Assembly (NCBI GenBank): GCA_949361645.1
Contig: OX442426.1
Span: forward strand, 3,840,673-3,904,672
Length of the DNA: 64,000 nt
Direction: 5' to 3'
DNA from: Spongilla lacustris
Lineage: Eukaryota > Porifera > Demospongiae > Spongillida > Spongillidae
Shown here piece after piece: positions 43,467 through 55,274 of the stretch. Every line of letters begins with the position of its first letter. Position 1 is the first letter of the stretch. The translations under genes and the position numbers were made by a program. Under the pieces are notes generated by a model that made no database searches, was not told the origin of the DNA, and saw only the letters and a list, made by a program, of their open reading frames with translations.

Positions 43467-44822
43467 TCAGATTGTACACTCTACAGGTCCTTTGGAACTT
43501 GGACCGAAATTGTCAAGCTCTAATTCCTTTCTCTGGACCCATGGTGCTATATCCATGTAGCGGAGATTGGAGAATTGGATTGAGGATTCGATGATGCATG
43601 TAGAGCAGGGACATTGTTCGTTCGCATTTTTGTTGACGAAGTAAACTAAACAGATCGACCAGCGATAATGCGTGTGTTTGCCGGTGACTATGGCAAGGAG
43701 GTGCTCTGAAAGTGTTGAACCAACATTAGACACAATTGTTTTCATCTTCTTATCAGCCCATCCAAGAGCATAGAAGGGTATACCATTTTCAGCCTGAGTC
43801 TCCAATAAGCAAAAATCCCCCCGAGCTGGTACTGCTTCATCTTCCTGACCTTTTCCCCAAGACTGTAAGTATGCAAGTGGATATTCTTTATGTGCTGTCT
43901 TTACCATACCCATGAAGTACAGTCCCCTTTCTTGTAAGGCCAAGAGGGTCTTCACTGAGAAGAAGGCAGAATCAGCATGCACCACACGGCCACTACCATA
44001 GTATTCCTTGGTTAGGCGAAGAGTTACTGCTGTTCCCTCCCCATACTGTTGGAAATAGTCCTTTTTTTCTGTTGGCTTCTTATCTCTAACTTCAGAATGA
44101 TGCCTGTGTCATCACAAGCAAGTGATTTGATTTCAGTACCCACTCCTTTAGGTTTGCGAGGCAGCTTTGTCTTATGAGGCATACCGTCCACAACATATTC
44201 ACCATCAGCTCCTTTCCAAGAATTCATACATTCATCAACAACTAAGTGACATCCAGGAATGATATGCTTTTTTCGTGTAAGGTTGAAATCATCTATGAAG
44301 CATCTGATGCTTTTCCATGGATCCTAAAAACATTGCATGCTATCAACATTCTATACAACTTTGTATAATTACTTACATCAGTGCAGGTACCTTCAACATG
44401 AGGTGGAACAAAACTTAAGCACTTCAGTATATCTTGGAAGCGATGTCTAGTCATCCCATAATGACCAAAGTCTGCACCTTTGAACACACTTCCAGGTTCA
44501 CTTCCAGTTTTCCAGTACACATGAATAGGAACCCGTTTAGGTTCACAAGCCATAGCAAGCCTCAATCCAAGAAATTTTAAAAACTCACCCTTGTCAAGGT
44601 GACTCAATCCATTTGCATTCATGTTGATGTTGGTACACTGCAACATGCTATCGAGTCCACACATGGGATGTAACAAAGTAAAATAGTTGTAAGCTGTCTT
44701 TGGTTGACTCTCTTGTACTTTGGTTGACTCTCTTGTACATGTGACCACCTCACATGAGGAATGGAATTATAACGCCCTCCAGCTGAGGGATCAATGAGCA
44801 AAGATTCTCGCCATTTCCACAT
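43467..44822 (-). pseudogene. piggyBac-type transposase, DDE part
   Basis: Open segments 44822-44377 and 44323-43467 are separated by a 53-bp intron (44376-44324, GTAAGT to TTTTTAG). The N-terminal side reads WRESLLIDPSAGGRYNS and GEFLKFLGLRLAMACEPK, typical of the DDE_Tnp_1_7 family. DEFCM-like ECMNSWKGADGEYVVDGMPH and VHADSAFF give the first two acidic contexts. A frameshift lies near 44090. The C-terminal region with the third catalytic Asp and the Cys-rich end was not found before the left terminal repeat, so the copy is defective. Confidence 0.8.
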
Positions 44823-46406
44823 GCACTATCACGTCTCCCTTGTGTGCAGTGTGGAAGAAGTGAACACTTCACTAATGATGACATAGTAAATGTTTTGGCA
44901 GTGGACATTAGGAGATCTCTTGGTGGTCACAACCCTGAAGAGATTCATAGATTGCAACTAGAGGACAACATTATTGGGCCTGTATTACGTGCTGTGGAAA
45001 AAAATGAAAAGCCTCTACCGGCACAAATCAAAACCATGTGCCCTGAAAGCAGAAGACTTTTTCAGCAGTTTGATCAGCTGAAAATAAAAGATAGCCAACT
45101 CTATCGAAGGTTTCATGACCCAAAGGATCCAAGGGAAAGTGGAGAGCATCTTCAGCTTGTTGTTCCCAATGTTCTAAAGAAGGACCTACTTCAAGAGTTG
45201 CATGCTGGGGTTGCTAGTGGACACCTTGGAGAAGAGAAGACTATGTCACGGTTAAGAGAGAGGTTCTATTGGCCTGGCCAGTGGAATGCTGTACAAGACT
45301 GGTGTCGAACATGTGCAGTGTGTGCAACAAGAAAGACTAAAGCTCCAAAGGCAAGAGCTCCACTACAGACAATCACAGCTAGCTATCCAATGCAAATCAT
45401 TGCCATGGATATTTTGGGACCCCTACCTGAAAGTGAATCAGGGAATAAATATGTGTTGGTTATCGGTGATTACTTCACCCGTTGGATGGAAGCGTATCCT
45501 ATTCATAATCAAGAAGCAGTGGCCGTAGCAAGGAAACTCACAAATGAGTGGTTCTTTCGCTTTTCATTGCCTGAGCAGCTGCACACAGACCAGGGCAAAC
45601 AATTTGAGTCCGAGCTGATAGCTGAGATTTGCAGACTACTTAGGATTCAGAAGTCCCACACTACAGCTTATCACCCACAGTGCAATGGTCTCATTGAACG
45701 TTTCAACCGTACACTTTTGGACATGCTTTCAACTGCCATCAAGGACCACCACTTTGATTGGGAAGATTGTATTAGACCAGCATGTATGGCCTATAACACC
45801 AGTGTGCAATCCAGTACAGGTTATACACCATTTTTTTTGACATTTGGTCGTGAAGCCAAGATACCAGCAGACATCATGTTTGGTAGCAGTAACAATGCAG
45901 ATGTGTCCACTAGTACTTTTGCTGCAGAGCTCCGATCCAGGCTAAGTGAAGCATTTTCATAGGCAAGGGAAAATACTGCTGTAAGGCATGAGAGGCAGAA
46001 AGAATTTTATGACGAGAAGGTACATGGGAAACCATTTGCAGTTGGTGAGTTGGTATGGCTGCACTCTCCAGCAGTTCCACGAGGAAAGCCAAAAAAGTTT
46101 CACCATCCTTGGTCTGGCCCTTACAAGGTGATAAAGGTTTTGTCAACTGTGAACTACAGAATTCAGAGCGTGAATGGAAGAAAACGTTATGTAGTGCACT
46201 TTGACCGTCTTAAGAAGTGTAACCCTGATACACGTTTTGCTTCTAAGAACACTGAACCACAGGTACCAAAGACTAAAGACCCCATTCAGGTTGAACCTTG
46301 TGGTACACACCTTCATATCCCTGATTATGATGATGATGTCCCTGCACCACCTGCAATGGAACGAAGATATCCTGCACGTGAACATCGTCCACCTGCTAGG
46401 TACTGA
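44823..46406 (+). pseudogene. Gypsy integrase, one nonsense codon
   Basis: The 5' part holds the HHCC module (LHAGVASGHLGEEKTMSRLR and CRTCAVCATRK). The core has IIAMDILGPLPES (first Asp), LHTDQGKQFESELI (second Asp) and YHPQCNGLIERFNR (Glu), so all three catalytic residues are visible. A TAG at 45961-45963 breaks the frame, which otherwise continues (VRHERQKEFYDEKV, GPYKVIK, a GPY-type C-terminal domain) to the basic tail REHRPPARY. Apart from the single stop this integrase reads intact. Confidence 0.88.
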
Positions 46407-46456
46407 AGTTTGAAAGTCCATAAACTACGGGACGTAGTTTTCAAGGAGGAGAGCAA

Positions 46457-46590
46457 TGTAGTACATCGAATTTAATATATAGAATAAATGTGTATCACGT
46501 GATGAGGCATGATGCAATTAGTTCCTTTTTCGTGTGCGTGTTTGCTGTCTCGTGTTTGAACTATTTGTTACTCGATTCGTACTCACTACA
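46457..46590 (+). repeat. 3' LTR of the truncated Gypsy element
   Basis: Starts TGTAGTACATCG after a purine tract and ends CTCACTACA. No second copy lies in the window. The bases that follow (ATTGGCATCAAAAGTGGG) resemble a primer-binding site but also read in frame as piggyBac coding on the minus strand. Confidence 0.7.
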
Positions 46591-47104
46591 ATTGGCATCA
46601 AAAGTGGGTGTACATCAGTAGTGGGTGGAACTGGGTCTTCAAGAAAATCCTCATTTGTATGCGTTCTATATGAATTATTAATTTTTAAAAATATGTTTTC
46701 ATACATAACTATCTTTACCTTTGCTCATGTTCAACATCACTATTGCTATCACTTTCTGATGACGAGGTCAAAACGATGCATTCAGTGTCAATGTTTGTGA
46801 CATCCTCTTCCGCGTTTGCCACAGACGAGCTGTCTAGTTCAAAGCGTGAAGCTGGAAGTGTGCTGGCTTCTTCAGTTTCTTCAAGTGCTCTAGCTCTTTT
46901 GCGACGACTGCACTTTGCCTTTGGTTCGAAGTCGCGTGCTAAGCAAATGTCATTAGTAGAGACCGTTGAAACTTTCCCAGTTTCCCAGCGAACAACATAT
47001 TTCCTCCTTCCATTAACAATGACTTCTAGCACTGTTGCTTTTTTGCCCATCGTACTTATAAGTTTGCCAACTATACTATCACCAACTTTGAATCGCTTCG
47101 CCAT
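46591..47104 (-). pseudogene. piggyBac transposase N-terminal exons with Tudor/chromo-like module
   Basis: Exon 1 (47104-46719) starts MAKRFKVGDSIVGKL, continues with GKKATVLEVIVNGRRKYVVR and WETGKVSTVSTNDICL, and ends in a Ser/Asp/Glu-rich tail. The pattern of G-D, V-L-E-V and V-x-W with an x-G-x turn resembles small beta-barrel Tudor/chromo/KOW-like modules; this is inference. A GTAAAG donor and a TTCATATAG acceptor join it in phase to exon 2 (46665-46591), reading THTNEDFLEDPVPPTTDVHP. The Gypsy fragment cuts the frame there. Minus-strand continuity with 44822 supports one gene. Confidence 0.6.
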
Positions 47105-47294
47105 TTTGACCAAAAACCAGTTGCCTAGATAGAGCACTGATAAAAAACCAGTTTACCCTGATACAGTTTATCAGATCAAAACTTGACATCGTAAATTTTA
47201 AAGGAAATTTTGCGTACTTTAGCTGGAATGAAGATATCGTCCTTGTTTAATGACAAAGGCGCTTAATTAAGGACGACTGGAGATTAAACATTAA

Positions 47295-48100
47295 TCTAGT
47301 GTAAGCTTAAAGCATACAGGAAGCAACGTGGTTTTCAATATAGCCATGTAAGTAGAGGGCACCCTCTCCCTTTTTAAACAGAGAGAGCCGTAAGTGGACA
47401 GCATCCCCCCTCCCCCCACTGGTTGAATTGGCCTAAAGCGGATAACACCCCCCCCCCCCCACACACACACACACACTGGTTGAATCGACCTAAAGTGGAC
47501 AACACCCCAGTTTTCATATGTAAACCCCCTGGGCCCTGGCATGGTAGCTGAGATAAGGCTGGTACAGGTGGCCATGGCTGAGATGAGGCTGGTACCGGTG
47601 GCTGAGATGAGGCTGTGACTGGTGTCAGAGTGTCTGAGATGAGGCTGGTACAGGTGGCCATGGCTTTGATGAGGCTGGTACAGGTGGCCATGGCTGAGAT
47701 GAGGCTGGTACAGGTACATGTGTAGCTGAGATGAGGCTGGTACAGTTGGCTGAGATGAGGCTGGTTCTGGGGTTGGGAATGGGATTGATACGGAAGAGTA
47801 TACTATATTAATAGCTAACAGCACAAAGACAAACTTTGAGTAAGACATAAGTCCAGCAGTTGCTCTCCATTGTGAAAGAACAACTGCTGTTAATGCATTG
47901 GCCCACCTAACGTGGCGGCAATACCACAGTAGGCTAGTAACACACACACACCCGCATAGAGTACTTACTTTTAGTACGCTTGATCGCTGTCAAAAAAAAA
48001 AGTGGCTACAAGCCAATGCTATTAGTTATTAGTACCTTTCGTTCCCTTTACGAACCAACCTTTTTTTCTGATTTCCTATTGTCGCAGGCGTGGGGAATCG
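47295..48100. repeat. Low-complexity stretch: C/CA runs and a ~30-bp minisatellite
   Basis: A C-run followed by (AC)n lies at 47447-47476, inside two copies of a TGGTTGAAT-plus-CCTAAAG unit. From about 47540 to 47780 degenerate units of GAGATGAGGCTGGTACAGG repeat 7-8 times. Long frames on the minus strand here are repeat artefacts. The remainder to 48100 has no recognised feature. Confidence 0.7.
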
Positions 48101-48310
48101 CCGTAAGAAAAAATATGGCAAGTCTTGCCATGACTTGGCATGACTTGCCTGTGTTTTAACATGACATGGCAAGTCATGCTATGTCTTGCCATGACTTGGC
48201 ATGATTCCATCATGACATTTCTTACCATGATCCGTGTAAACATACTATTCCATGACATTCCAAGGTTTGCCAAGTCATTCCTTCATTTCAATACAGAAGT
48301 ACTGCATTTG
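48101..48310. repeat. Left subterminal repeats of the EnSpm element
   Basis: Repeated short motifs ATGGCAAGTC, TGCCATGACTTGGCATG and variants in both orientations, typical transposase-binding arrays of CACTA elements. Confidence 0.75.
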
Positions 48311-48503
48311 CATCAGAATAATATTATGGGCATATTACTGTAGTACATGAGCTAGGATCCACCATGCATGTACTCTTTTGGTGTTAGAATAGTACAAATA
48401 ACTGCGTGATTCAAATGACAGTGCAACATGCAGTAACATTTTACACAAAACACTAACACATGATTTCAACCAATGTTTAAAAAGACCAGTTGGCACAACA
48501 ACA

Positions 48504-51500
48504 CTAATTATGTTCAAACCTATTAGGCTGTCTAATAATGTATGAGTGCGTTCCATCAATATCAATTTTCATTGCTTTGGATATAATATTATGGATTGGT
48601 ACTGCTATGAATTCTTCATGTTCTCTCTGGATTTTCAACATGAATCTATGTTCTGTCAGTATATCAGCTTCTTTATACATCTCAAGGCGACCACGACAGG
48701 GTGGACCAGCATTCTTCAGTACTGATGTAAAGTCCATTTCATACAATAATACTTTAGGTGGTGATGTTCTTACAAATGATAAAATTTGTCTAAATTGTAT
48801 TTTATCATTATAAGCACAGCGAAAAGAGCAAAAACTGCTATTTCTTTTGCGATCCAACTTTGAGGAAGTGCAATAAATGATTCCATCCTTTAGTAACTGC
48901 GTGTATGTTACTATTTTTTCAGTTGAACTCCAATTCAGTATGTTGGCTTCTTCAGTTGTAGGAGTTTTAATCATTGGCTGACCTAACAAATAGGTGTGAG
49001 GTCCAATGTGTTCCATTTCATTACCATGATTATTACAACAATAATGTATAAACGATATAGTCATAGGACTCTCTTGCAATAAAACTTTGCTTTTTAGAAG
49101 CTGTAATGTTAGTGATGTATCAATGTTGTGTAGCAACTGTTTATGTATTATACTCTTGCCGTGTATATTGCGTTTTAAGTCTCCATTTTTACTTTCATAC
49201 CAAAAGCTGATTGTGTCCAAAAAGGGCTCCACAATCTAATGTATTTAGGTAAATGCAACAACATGTGTGCATTTGCTGTACAATTAGATTCTCCATAAAG
49301 TTCTGGAAGTAATACAATAAAATCTTTTAGCATCATCTCCGCAGCATCTAGCAAGGATGAATCTATTGATTCTTGTAGGAGGATGTGCATGGCACATACA
49401 AGTACAGTGGAAACCATCACACTTGCTCCTATAATTTTTTTGTACTGTTATTTTGTTCACTTGAATATATTTCAATAACAATGAGATCAAATGGAAATCT
49501 GACAACGCAGGTATAGTGTACAACTATTTTTCAATATATACTGAAAGTTAAAAAGCATCACGTGACTATTTACTTTTGTTATTAACACTTGTTGGGACCC
49601 CAGTACAAAAAAAATTGTGAACATAATTCCTCCTCCTGTAGGCAATAGATCTTGACCATATTCGCAATATATCTAAAGAACAAGCATTAGCAACCTTTGG
49701 CCGAGTCGGTTTTTAAGTCCGGTAAATAGTTACGGTATTATCGAGCTAGATATGCGTTTTTAGCTCGTAAAAGCTTAGCGATGCTATTTCGTAGTACGCT
49801 CTCACTGGACTGCTATATTTCGCTTCCGAGTCGTCACATGTTAGATCTATCGCGAAATCGTACTTGGGAGGCAATAGACCCTTCTTTGCCGTTAAAAAAG
49901 TGCCATCAGAGCTGAGTACCTGAAAACCTCCGCCATATCGCGATGAATTACATTTGAAACGTCATCATTTCGTCATTTTGTATCGTGAATATATTTATAA
50001 TGTGACGATAATACGAATGGATGCAAGGGATTGTGAAAATGGTTCTTAACCTAGCGATGCTGCATCTTGCAGCCACTCACGGCGAACGTTTAGTAAATCA
50101 GTAGCATCAAATTGGGAAGCTTTATGGACCATCAAGACATTCGCCAAGGCTAGCGTTCTATCACCCAAAGCTTCGAATCCTAGATGGCAGCTTCCAAATA
50201 GCTAATTGGGTACGCTTCCCTTCCAGCTTTAGAGTTGCCTCTTGCTTTTTGACGTTTCTTGTAACCTGCCCAATTTGATGCTATATCATCTCTGCCGATA
50301 CGTCACATTATAAATATATTCACGATACAAAATGATGCAATGATGACGTTTCAAATGTAATTCATCGCGATATGGCGGAGGTTTTCAGGTACTCAGCTCT
50401 GATGGCACTTTTTTAACGGCAAAGAAGGGTCTATTGCCTCCCAAGTACGATTTCGCGATAGATCTAACATGTGACGACTCGGAAGCGAAATATAGCAGTC
50501 CAGTGAGAGCGTACTACGAAATAGCATCGCTAAGCTTTTACGAGCTAAAAACGCATATCTAGCTCGATAATACCGTAACTATTTACCGGACTTAAAAACC
50601 GACTCGGCCAAAGGTTGCTAATGCTTGTTCTTTAGATATATTGCGAATATGGTCAAGATCTATTGCCTACAGGAGAAGGAATTATGCTCACAATTTTTTT
50701 TGTACTGGGGTCACAACAAGTGTTAATAACAAAAGTAAATAGTCACGTGATGCTTTTTAACTTTCAGTATATATTGAAAAATAGTTGTACACTATACCTG
50801 CCTTGTCAGATTTTCATTTGATCTCATTGTTATTGAAATATATTCAAGTGAACAAAATAACAGTACAAAAAAATTATAGGAGCAAGTGTGATGGTTTCCA
50901 CTGTAGTGCATAATGGTGAAGATAAAGAGATGGCAAATAGTCCAGAAGAAGTGGCAACGAATAAAATAGCAACCAATTTTTAAATTCTGATGCTTTCCAG
51001 AATTTCAAATGTTTTGCAATTGATCTAGGACAGCGTGAAAATTCATGCGGTGGATGCTGCTGCATAAGAACCCTGTCTATCGCAGCAGTGTTTCTGCCCA
51101 AATAGTATGGCTCCATATGATTAGATGACTCAAACCACAGGTTCATTAGCCTCTTTACCATACCCTCATACGCACAGTGCATATCATCAACTGGAATTCC
51201 ATCCACAAGGTTGATAGTATGGGCGAGAGGGGAAATTCCTGCAATGCCATTAACACTATTTCCAGTTGATTCTGCTATAGTTCCATCTTGAATTATCGTC
51301 TCATGGGTGCGAAGTGGATAGTCTCTAGGTAAATAGATCCTAGCTCCATTGGGAAGTCGCTTGCCAGGATGATAGCATATAGGGCAGCCAAATTCACCAT
51401 TAAATTGCTTAGTACATATAACTGGGCTTGGCAACTAAATCAAGTACACCGAACATCAGTTTTACTTTCATATGCATCTTTCCAGAAGATATTTGTGTTT

Positions 51501-53102
51501 CAAAACCATCTCTATAAAGATCTTCAAGAGTTTTTACCACTGGGTCCAGGAGTAACTTCATATCAGGTTTTCTTATCCCATACCACATTCCACACATAAC
51601 AATATTTTCAGCTTTGAATCGAATTGAGGGGGGAAGGTTAAGAACTTGTAACAGTACTGGCCAAAGGCTTATTTGATTGGATTTAAATAATGGTACACCA
51701 TCTGTAAATATGCTAAGAGCAAGGTTACTCTTTGTTTTAAAAAACTCACTCATCTTGAATTACACTACCAGTCCAAACATCAGATAGGGGATTTTTCCCC
51801 CTGTCAGAATAATATTCATCCAATGCTTCTATATTATCTGAAATAGGATTAACTCTTGTTATCAAAATAAAATGGCCATTTTCCATCCACTCAATTAATC
51901 AAGTGAACTTACTTGTAATCATTGATTGCAGATGCTTGATAAAAGGGATGTGGATCAAATGCCCTAGAGGTTCAGGCACTACACAGGTGCTGCATTGCTT
52001 TTGGCATTGTATGCCACAGATGGTGCAAACAGTGCAATGTTTGTAAGGAACACTGAATTGCTTAAAAAACTTTATAATCATATATTCACTCTTTGGAAGG
52101 CAATTAGGAGAAGGACAAAGCACGTGCAGTAACTTAGTCAAACCATTGATAGCCTTGTCAGATAGTTTAAATTTACGTGCATACAACATAATACAGTAAT
52201 ATGCTCCAGATTTAGTTATGCTTGCACCTTGATAGAGGGGTTCTAAATAATCTGCTTGCTGCATTGGGCATTCAAATGAAGTTTCAGTGTTGTCCTTCAT
52301 TTTCGGTCTGGTTCTCATTCTCATCAATATCACTGCTGGATGCTATTTCTGATTCACATTCAAAATTCAGTGGTGTATTTGGTGGCTCCTGTAGGCCTTC
52401 CTTTTCTACATCACTCTCAGACTCTGAAAACTCACTGACTTGCTGTCTGTACCATTATGTGACTCCTTCAGAATCAACTGTGTGAGGGAAGGAATAATAA
52501 ATAATAATGATTAGTGAAATAACTATACCTGGTTGGCAATCAAATGAGGTAGTGCAGGAGTTTACTTCAGAGATGTCATCTGTGAGTATGCAGTGAAGTT
52601 TACGTATCAGTAAGTAACATTTACAGATGCATTTACCTCTCACTTCCATAGTATAAGTATAATCACTAGAAGAGAGCATTATTTTACACAGCTTGTAGCC
52701 TGCCCGACCATATGTATCGCGTACAGGCCACTTATAATTATATGTACATGTATGTATACATGAAGGTCGGGCTACGCCCAAGTAATATATATACACGCCC
52801 TATGGTATAATGAAAAAATTTCGCCTACGCAAACCAATTGTATCATGTACCAAAGGACAAAACGTTCAGTTAAATCAGAAATTACATCTCGATAGCATAT
52901 GCGCCCTGTGTCAAGCACATAACGGTGATCGATCTGGCGCCGCGTGTATAAAAATGTATACATGCATGTATTAAATAGCTTACGAACGTTTCTTCGCACT
53001 CTGGCACCATTTCGTGCTTCTGGGTACAGGAATAGAAGCATCCCGAAAGTATGAACAGTAGCGACGATACTTTCTAACACGAGATCGAGAGCCCGTTTTC
53101 AT
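48504..53102 (-). pseudogene. Tnp2-type EnSpm transposase
   Basis: Probable start ATG at 53102 (MKTGSRSRVRKYRRYCS). An acidic linker precedes Cys-rich HCTVCTICGIQCQKQCSTC at about 52030. The catalytic region (51753-50906) reads DGVPLFKSNQISLWPV, GCPICYHPGKRLPNG and VDDMHCAYEGMVKRLMN, hallmarks of Tnp2-family transposases, then PPHEFSRCPRSIAKHLKFWK. After the nested foldback it resumes in frame with LVCAMHILLQESID and ESKNGDLKRNIHGKS and ends at 48504. Frameshifts near 52290, 51434 and 49190 and early stops near 52440 make it non-functional. Introns are likely near the start. Confidence 0.8.
49405..50903. mobile_element. 1499-bp foldback element in the transposase gene (TA TSD)
   Basis: Arms 49405-50007 and 50301-50903 are each 603 bp, reverse complements with only scattered differences, around a 293-bp centre without coding capacity. 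The ends are CAGTGGAAACCATCACACTT. TA flanks both sides (49403-49404 and 50904-50905), and removing the element with one TA restores the transposase frame (GCA CTA CTT GTA), proving the insertion. TA targets and CAGTG ends match those of the Tc1/mariner-like element at 16954. Confidence 0.92.
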
Positions 53103-53186
53103 CATCTCAGCGGGTTCCATGTTTGCATGTGAATATCAATATGAAAATGTAAATTTAAGAAATTTGACACGTGTCCATGAGGAGAT
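53103..53186. promoter_or_regulatory. Shared divergent promoter interval
   Basis: Only 84 bp separate the inferred start codons of the transposase (minus) and the BEN gene (plus). It is AT-rich and contains an E-box-like CACGTG variant (ACACGTGTCC). No TATA box was convincingly seen. The regulatory role is inferred from spacing. Confidence 0.4.
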
Positions 53187-55136
53187 ATGGCGGAGCAGAG
53201 AATGTATAAGAGAAATCGTGTTCCATCAAAGAAAGCCCAGGAAGGCAGGACTTTATCTGAAGAGCTGCTGGATCAAAACAGTACGTTTGTTTAGGTATTA
53301 CTATTAGCAGCTAGAAATAATAAGACGTGTTGATTGCGCACGCGACTTCACATGCGCATATGCATGTTGTAGTATTGTACATTTGTATATATACCAATCG
53401 AGCTTTTTAGTGACCTTATACACAGCCTAAGTGAATATATTGGTGCATGCGGTTGTAAGAAAACCCGCTGTATAGATTAGGTACAAGTATACACACGCTC
53501 TTACACAACTGCATGCATCGATCGATACATTCACTTAAGTTACAACCGCAAGCACCACGCATGCAATGCATGTACGCAATGCTAGCCGTTTGTAATTTTT
53601 TATGTATGTAACATATAGAGAAAGTCAAGCTAAAGTGCAGTCAGGAAGGAAAGATCTTTACTGCCAAAATCAGTGACCTTTCAAGAGAGGACATGCAGCC
53701 ACTCTCAAATGCTGACTTCCATAAAGGTTCTGCGCTTTTATGTGACATTGGTGGAAAGGCATACCCTGTCCAACTTATGGCATTTGATGGTAATGCATGC
53801 AGTTGCTGTAAAATATGAAATGTATATTAATCTACTCTCAAATTGGTTAAGATGCATCATCAAAACAGCCCAAAAGGAAGCAGGCACATAAGGCGGATTG
53901 TGGTCAGCTACCAGATGATAATGATGTAAATGCACACATATTAGCAATTCTAATATCTTGAAATTTTGTTTTATTTTCCAGCTCAACTCATCTGAACGTG
54001 ATGTGTGTGGCAAGAAAATGAGGATGGCAGATGAAAATATATGCACTGTAAGTAATATTTAGTAGCATCTGTAGTTGTTTGTGTGTTTTTTGTGTTTTTG
54101 TGCGTGTGTTTATCTGTAAGTAATAATTTAACAACTATTTCCATTAATAAATGTACCCAGGGTGCTGAAAGTTGTCATGTGGAAAAAAATAAGGTGCAGT
54201 GATTTGTTGCTACATGTAATCCATGGCAGGCACACCCCATAATGTCAAAACAGGACGAGGACAGTGGTTCAGAGTCATTGCAGACAAGTTCAGAGTCATT
54301 GCAGCCAAGTGCATGGGATTCAGAGTCATTGCAGGCAAGTATAATTAAAACCTTTTATTTTAAAGCTATTACTAATTTTGATGTAGATGTCTGATGCAGC
54401 TGTAAAGCAATGCCTACTGAAAGCAAAAGTGATTGTTATCAAAATAGAATTGCACTTCAAAAGTAGTGATTTCCTTTCTGCATGCATTTATAGGGTAAAG
54501 AGAAAGCGGAACTATTAAGTAACCACAGTGAAAAGGTAGAAATTGCATGTACAAGTGCTTCATTTATCAAGTATTATATTTTCTAGGAGCGGATCAGATT
54601 ACTTGGTGAGTTTATTTATTTTATATTTGTATGCATTCGTATAATGACACACGACCAGTTCAGATCTTCTATGCACGAGGTAAATGCTAAACTGGACAGG
54701 ATACTGGCTGTTATACAACCCCCAAAGTAAGGAGGTAGCTGAGTAAAGTTGGTATACCTTACATGCATGTACTTAGCACACCAGGCACCTCACAAGTGTT
54801 GAAAAGTGAACATTGCAGTGGATTGAAGCCGGTTTGTATGCGCATATTGTAGTGAAGAATTGCGCACTAATTGACCTATTTTACTCTGATTCAGAGCATC
54901 ATCAATGGAGTGGACATCACTCTTTTGCCCGCCGATAATATATACCTCTTTGGGCTCATGCTTCTCGATGTGTACTTCACCAAAGAAGAACTCTCAAAAA
55001 GTCTAATCTTTCCATCAACCAAAAGCAGCAAACCTGTGCTGGATCAAGCCAAGGTTCGCGCCATTGTTGGTAAGTTTTAACATTTTAAATTATCATGAAT
55101 AACATGTTTTAATATAGAGAGTTGATGAAACAATGA
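53187..55136 (+). CDS. BEN-domain protein, 11-exon model
   Basis: Exons 53187-53280, 53619-53789, 53852-53925, 53982-54047, 54161-54193, 54230-54334 (GC donor), 54494-54535, 54587-54726, 54777-54831, 54895-55069 and 55120-55136 sum to 972 nt, 323 residues plus stop, all phases agreeing. The N-terminus is basic. Residues about 33-88 (VKLKCSQEGKIFTAKISDL and on) look like a small beta-rich module. A basic KQPKRKQAHK may be a nuclear signal. SESLQ repeats follow. The C-terminus (FGLMLLDVYFTKEELSKS, SKPVLDQAKVRAIVGEL) fits a BEN domain, a DNA/chromatin-binding fold. No stop or frameshift was found. Exon 8 is read through a possible small intron and is the weakest link. Confidence 0.7.
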
Positions 55137-55274
55137 TTTCCACATGAGAATCTTAACATTAAAAAGTTTCAAGAAAAGGCCAATAACAAAATGTAGAGAC
55201 GCTAATAATTATGTACTTATTGTTTGATGTTTTGTATTTGTGTTAATCAGTTTGAATAATAAAGACATATCATA

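Larger units (their letters stand above)
44823..46590 (+). mobile_element. 5'-truncated Gypsy element (integrase plus 3' LTR)
   Basis: The fragment begins inside the RNase H end (ALSRLPC...), contains integrase, a purine tract (AAGGAGGAGAG) and a 134-bp 3' LTR (46457-46590, TGTAG...CTACA). No 5' LTR, Gag, protease or RT is present. It lies opposite to and within the piggyBac transposase gene. A deletion removing its 5' part and probably some transposon sequence must have followed integration. Confidence 0.82.
43344..47290 (-). mobile_element. piggyBac-type DNA transposon, split by a Gypsy fragment
   Basis: TTAA flanks both ends (43340-43343 and 47291-47294). The ends are imperfect inverted repeats, TGTCTAATGTACCGG on the left and TGTTTAATCTCCAGT on the right read as complement. 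The transposase gene runs on the minus strand from 47104 to about 43467 and is interrupted by a 5'-truncated Gypsy element (44823-46590). The left end resembles the 449-bp MITE at 14195. Confidence 0.85.

Noticed and set aside
46743..47132. 129-residue plus-strand ORF
   Set aside because: Antisense of the piggyBac N-terminal exon, which has splice signals and a coherent protein.
47291..47947. 218-residue minus-strand ORF rich in Pro and Ser
   Set aside because: Spans C-runs and a ~30-bp minisatellite; no domain and no splice support.
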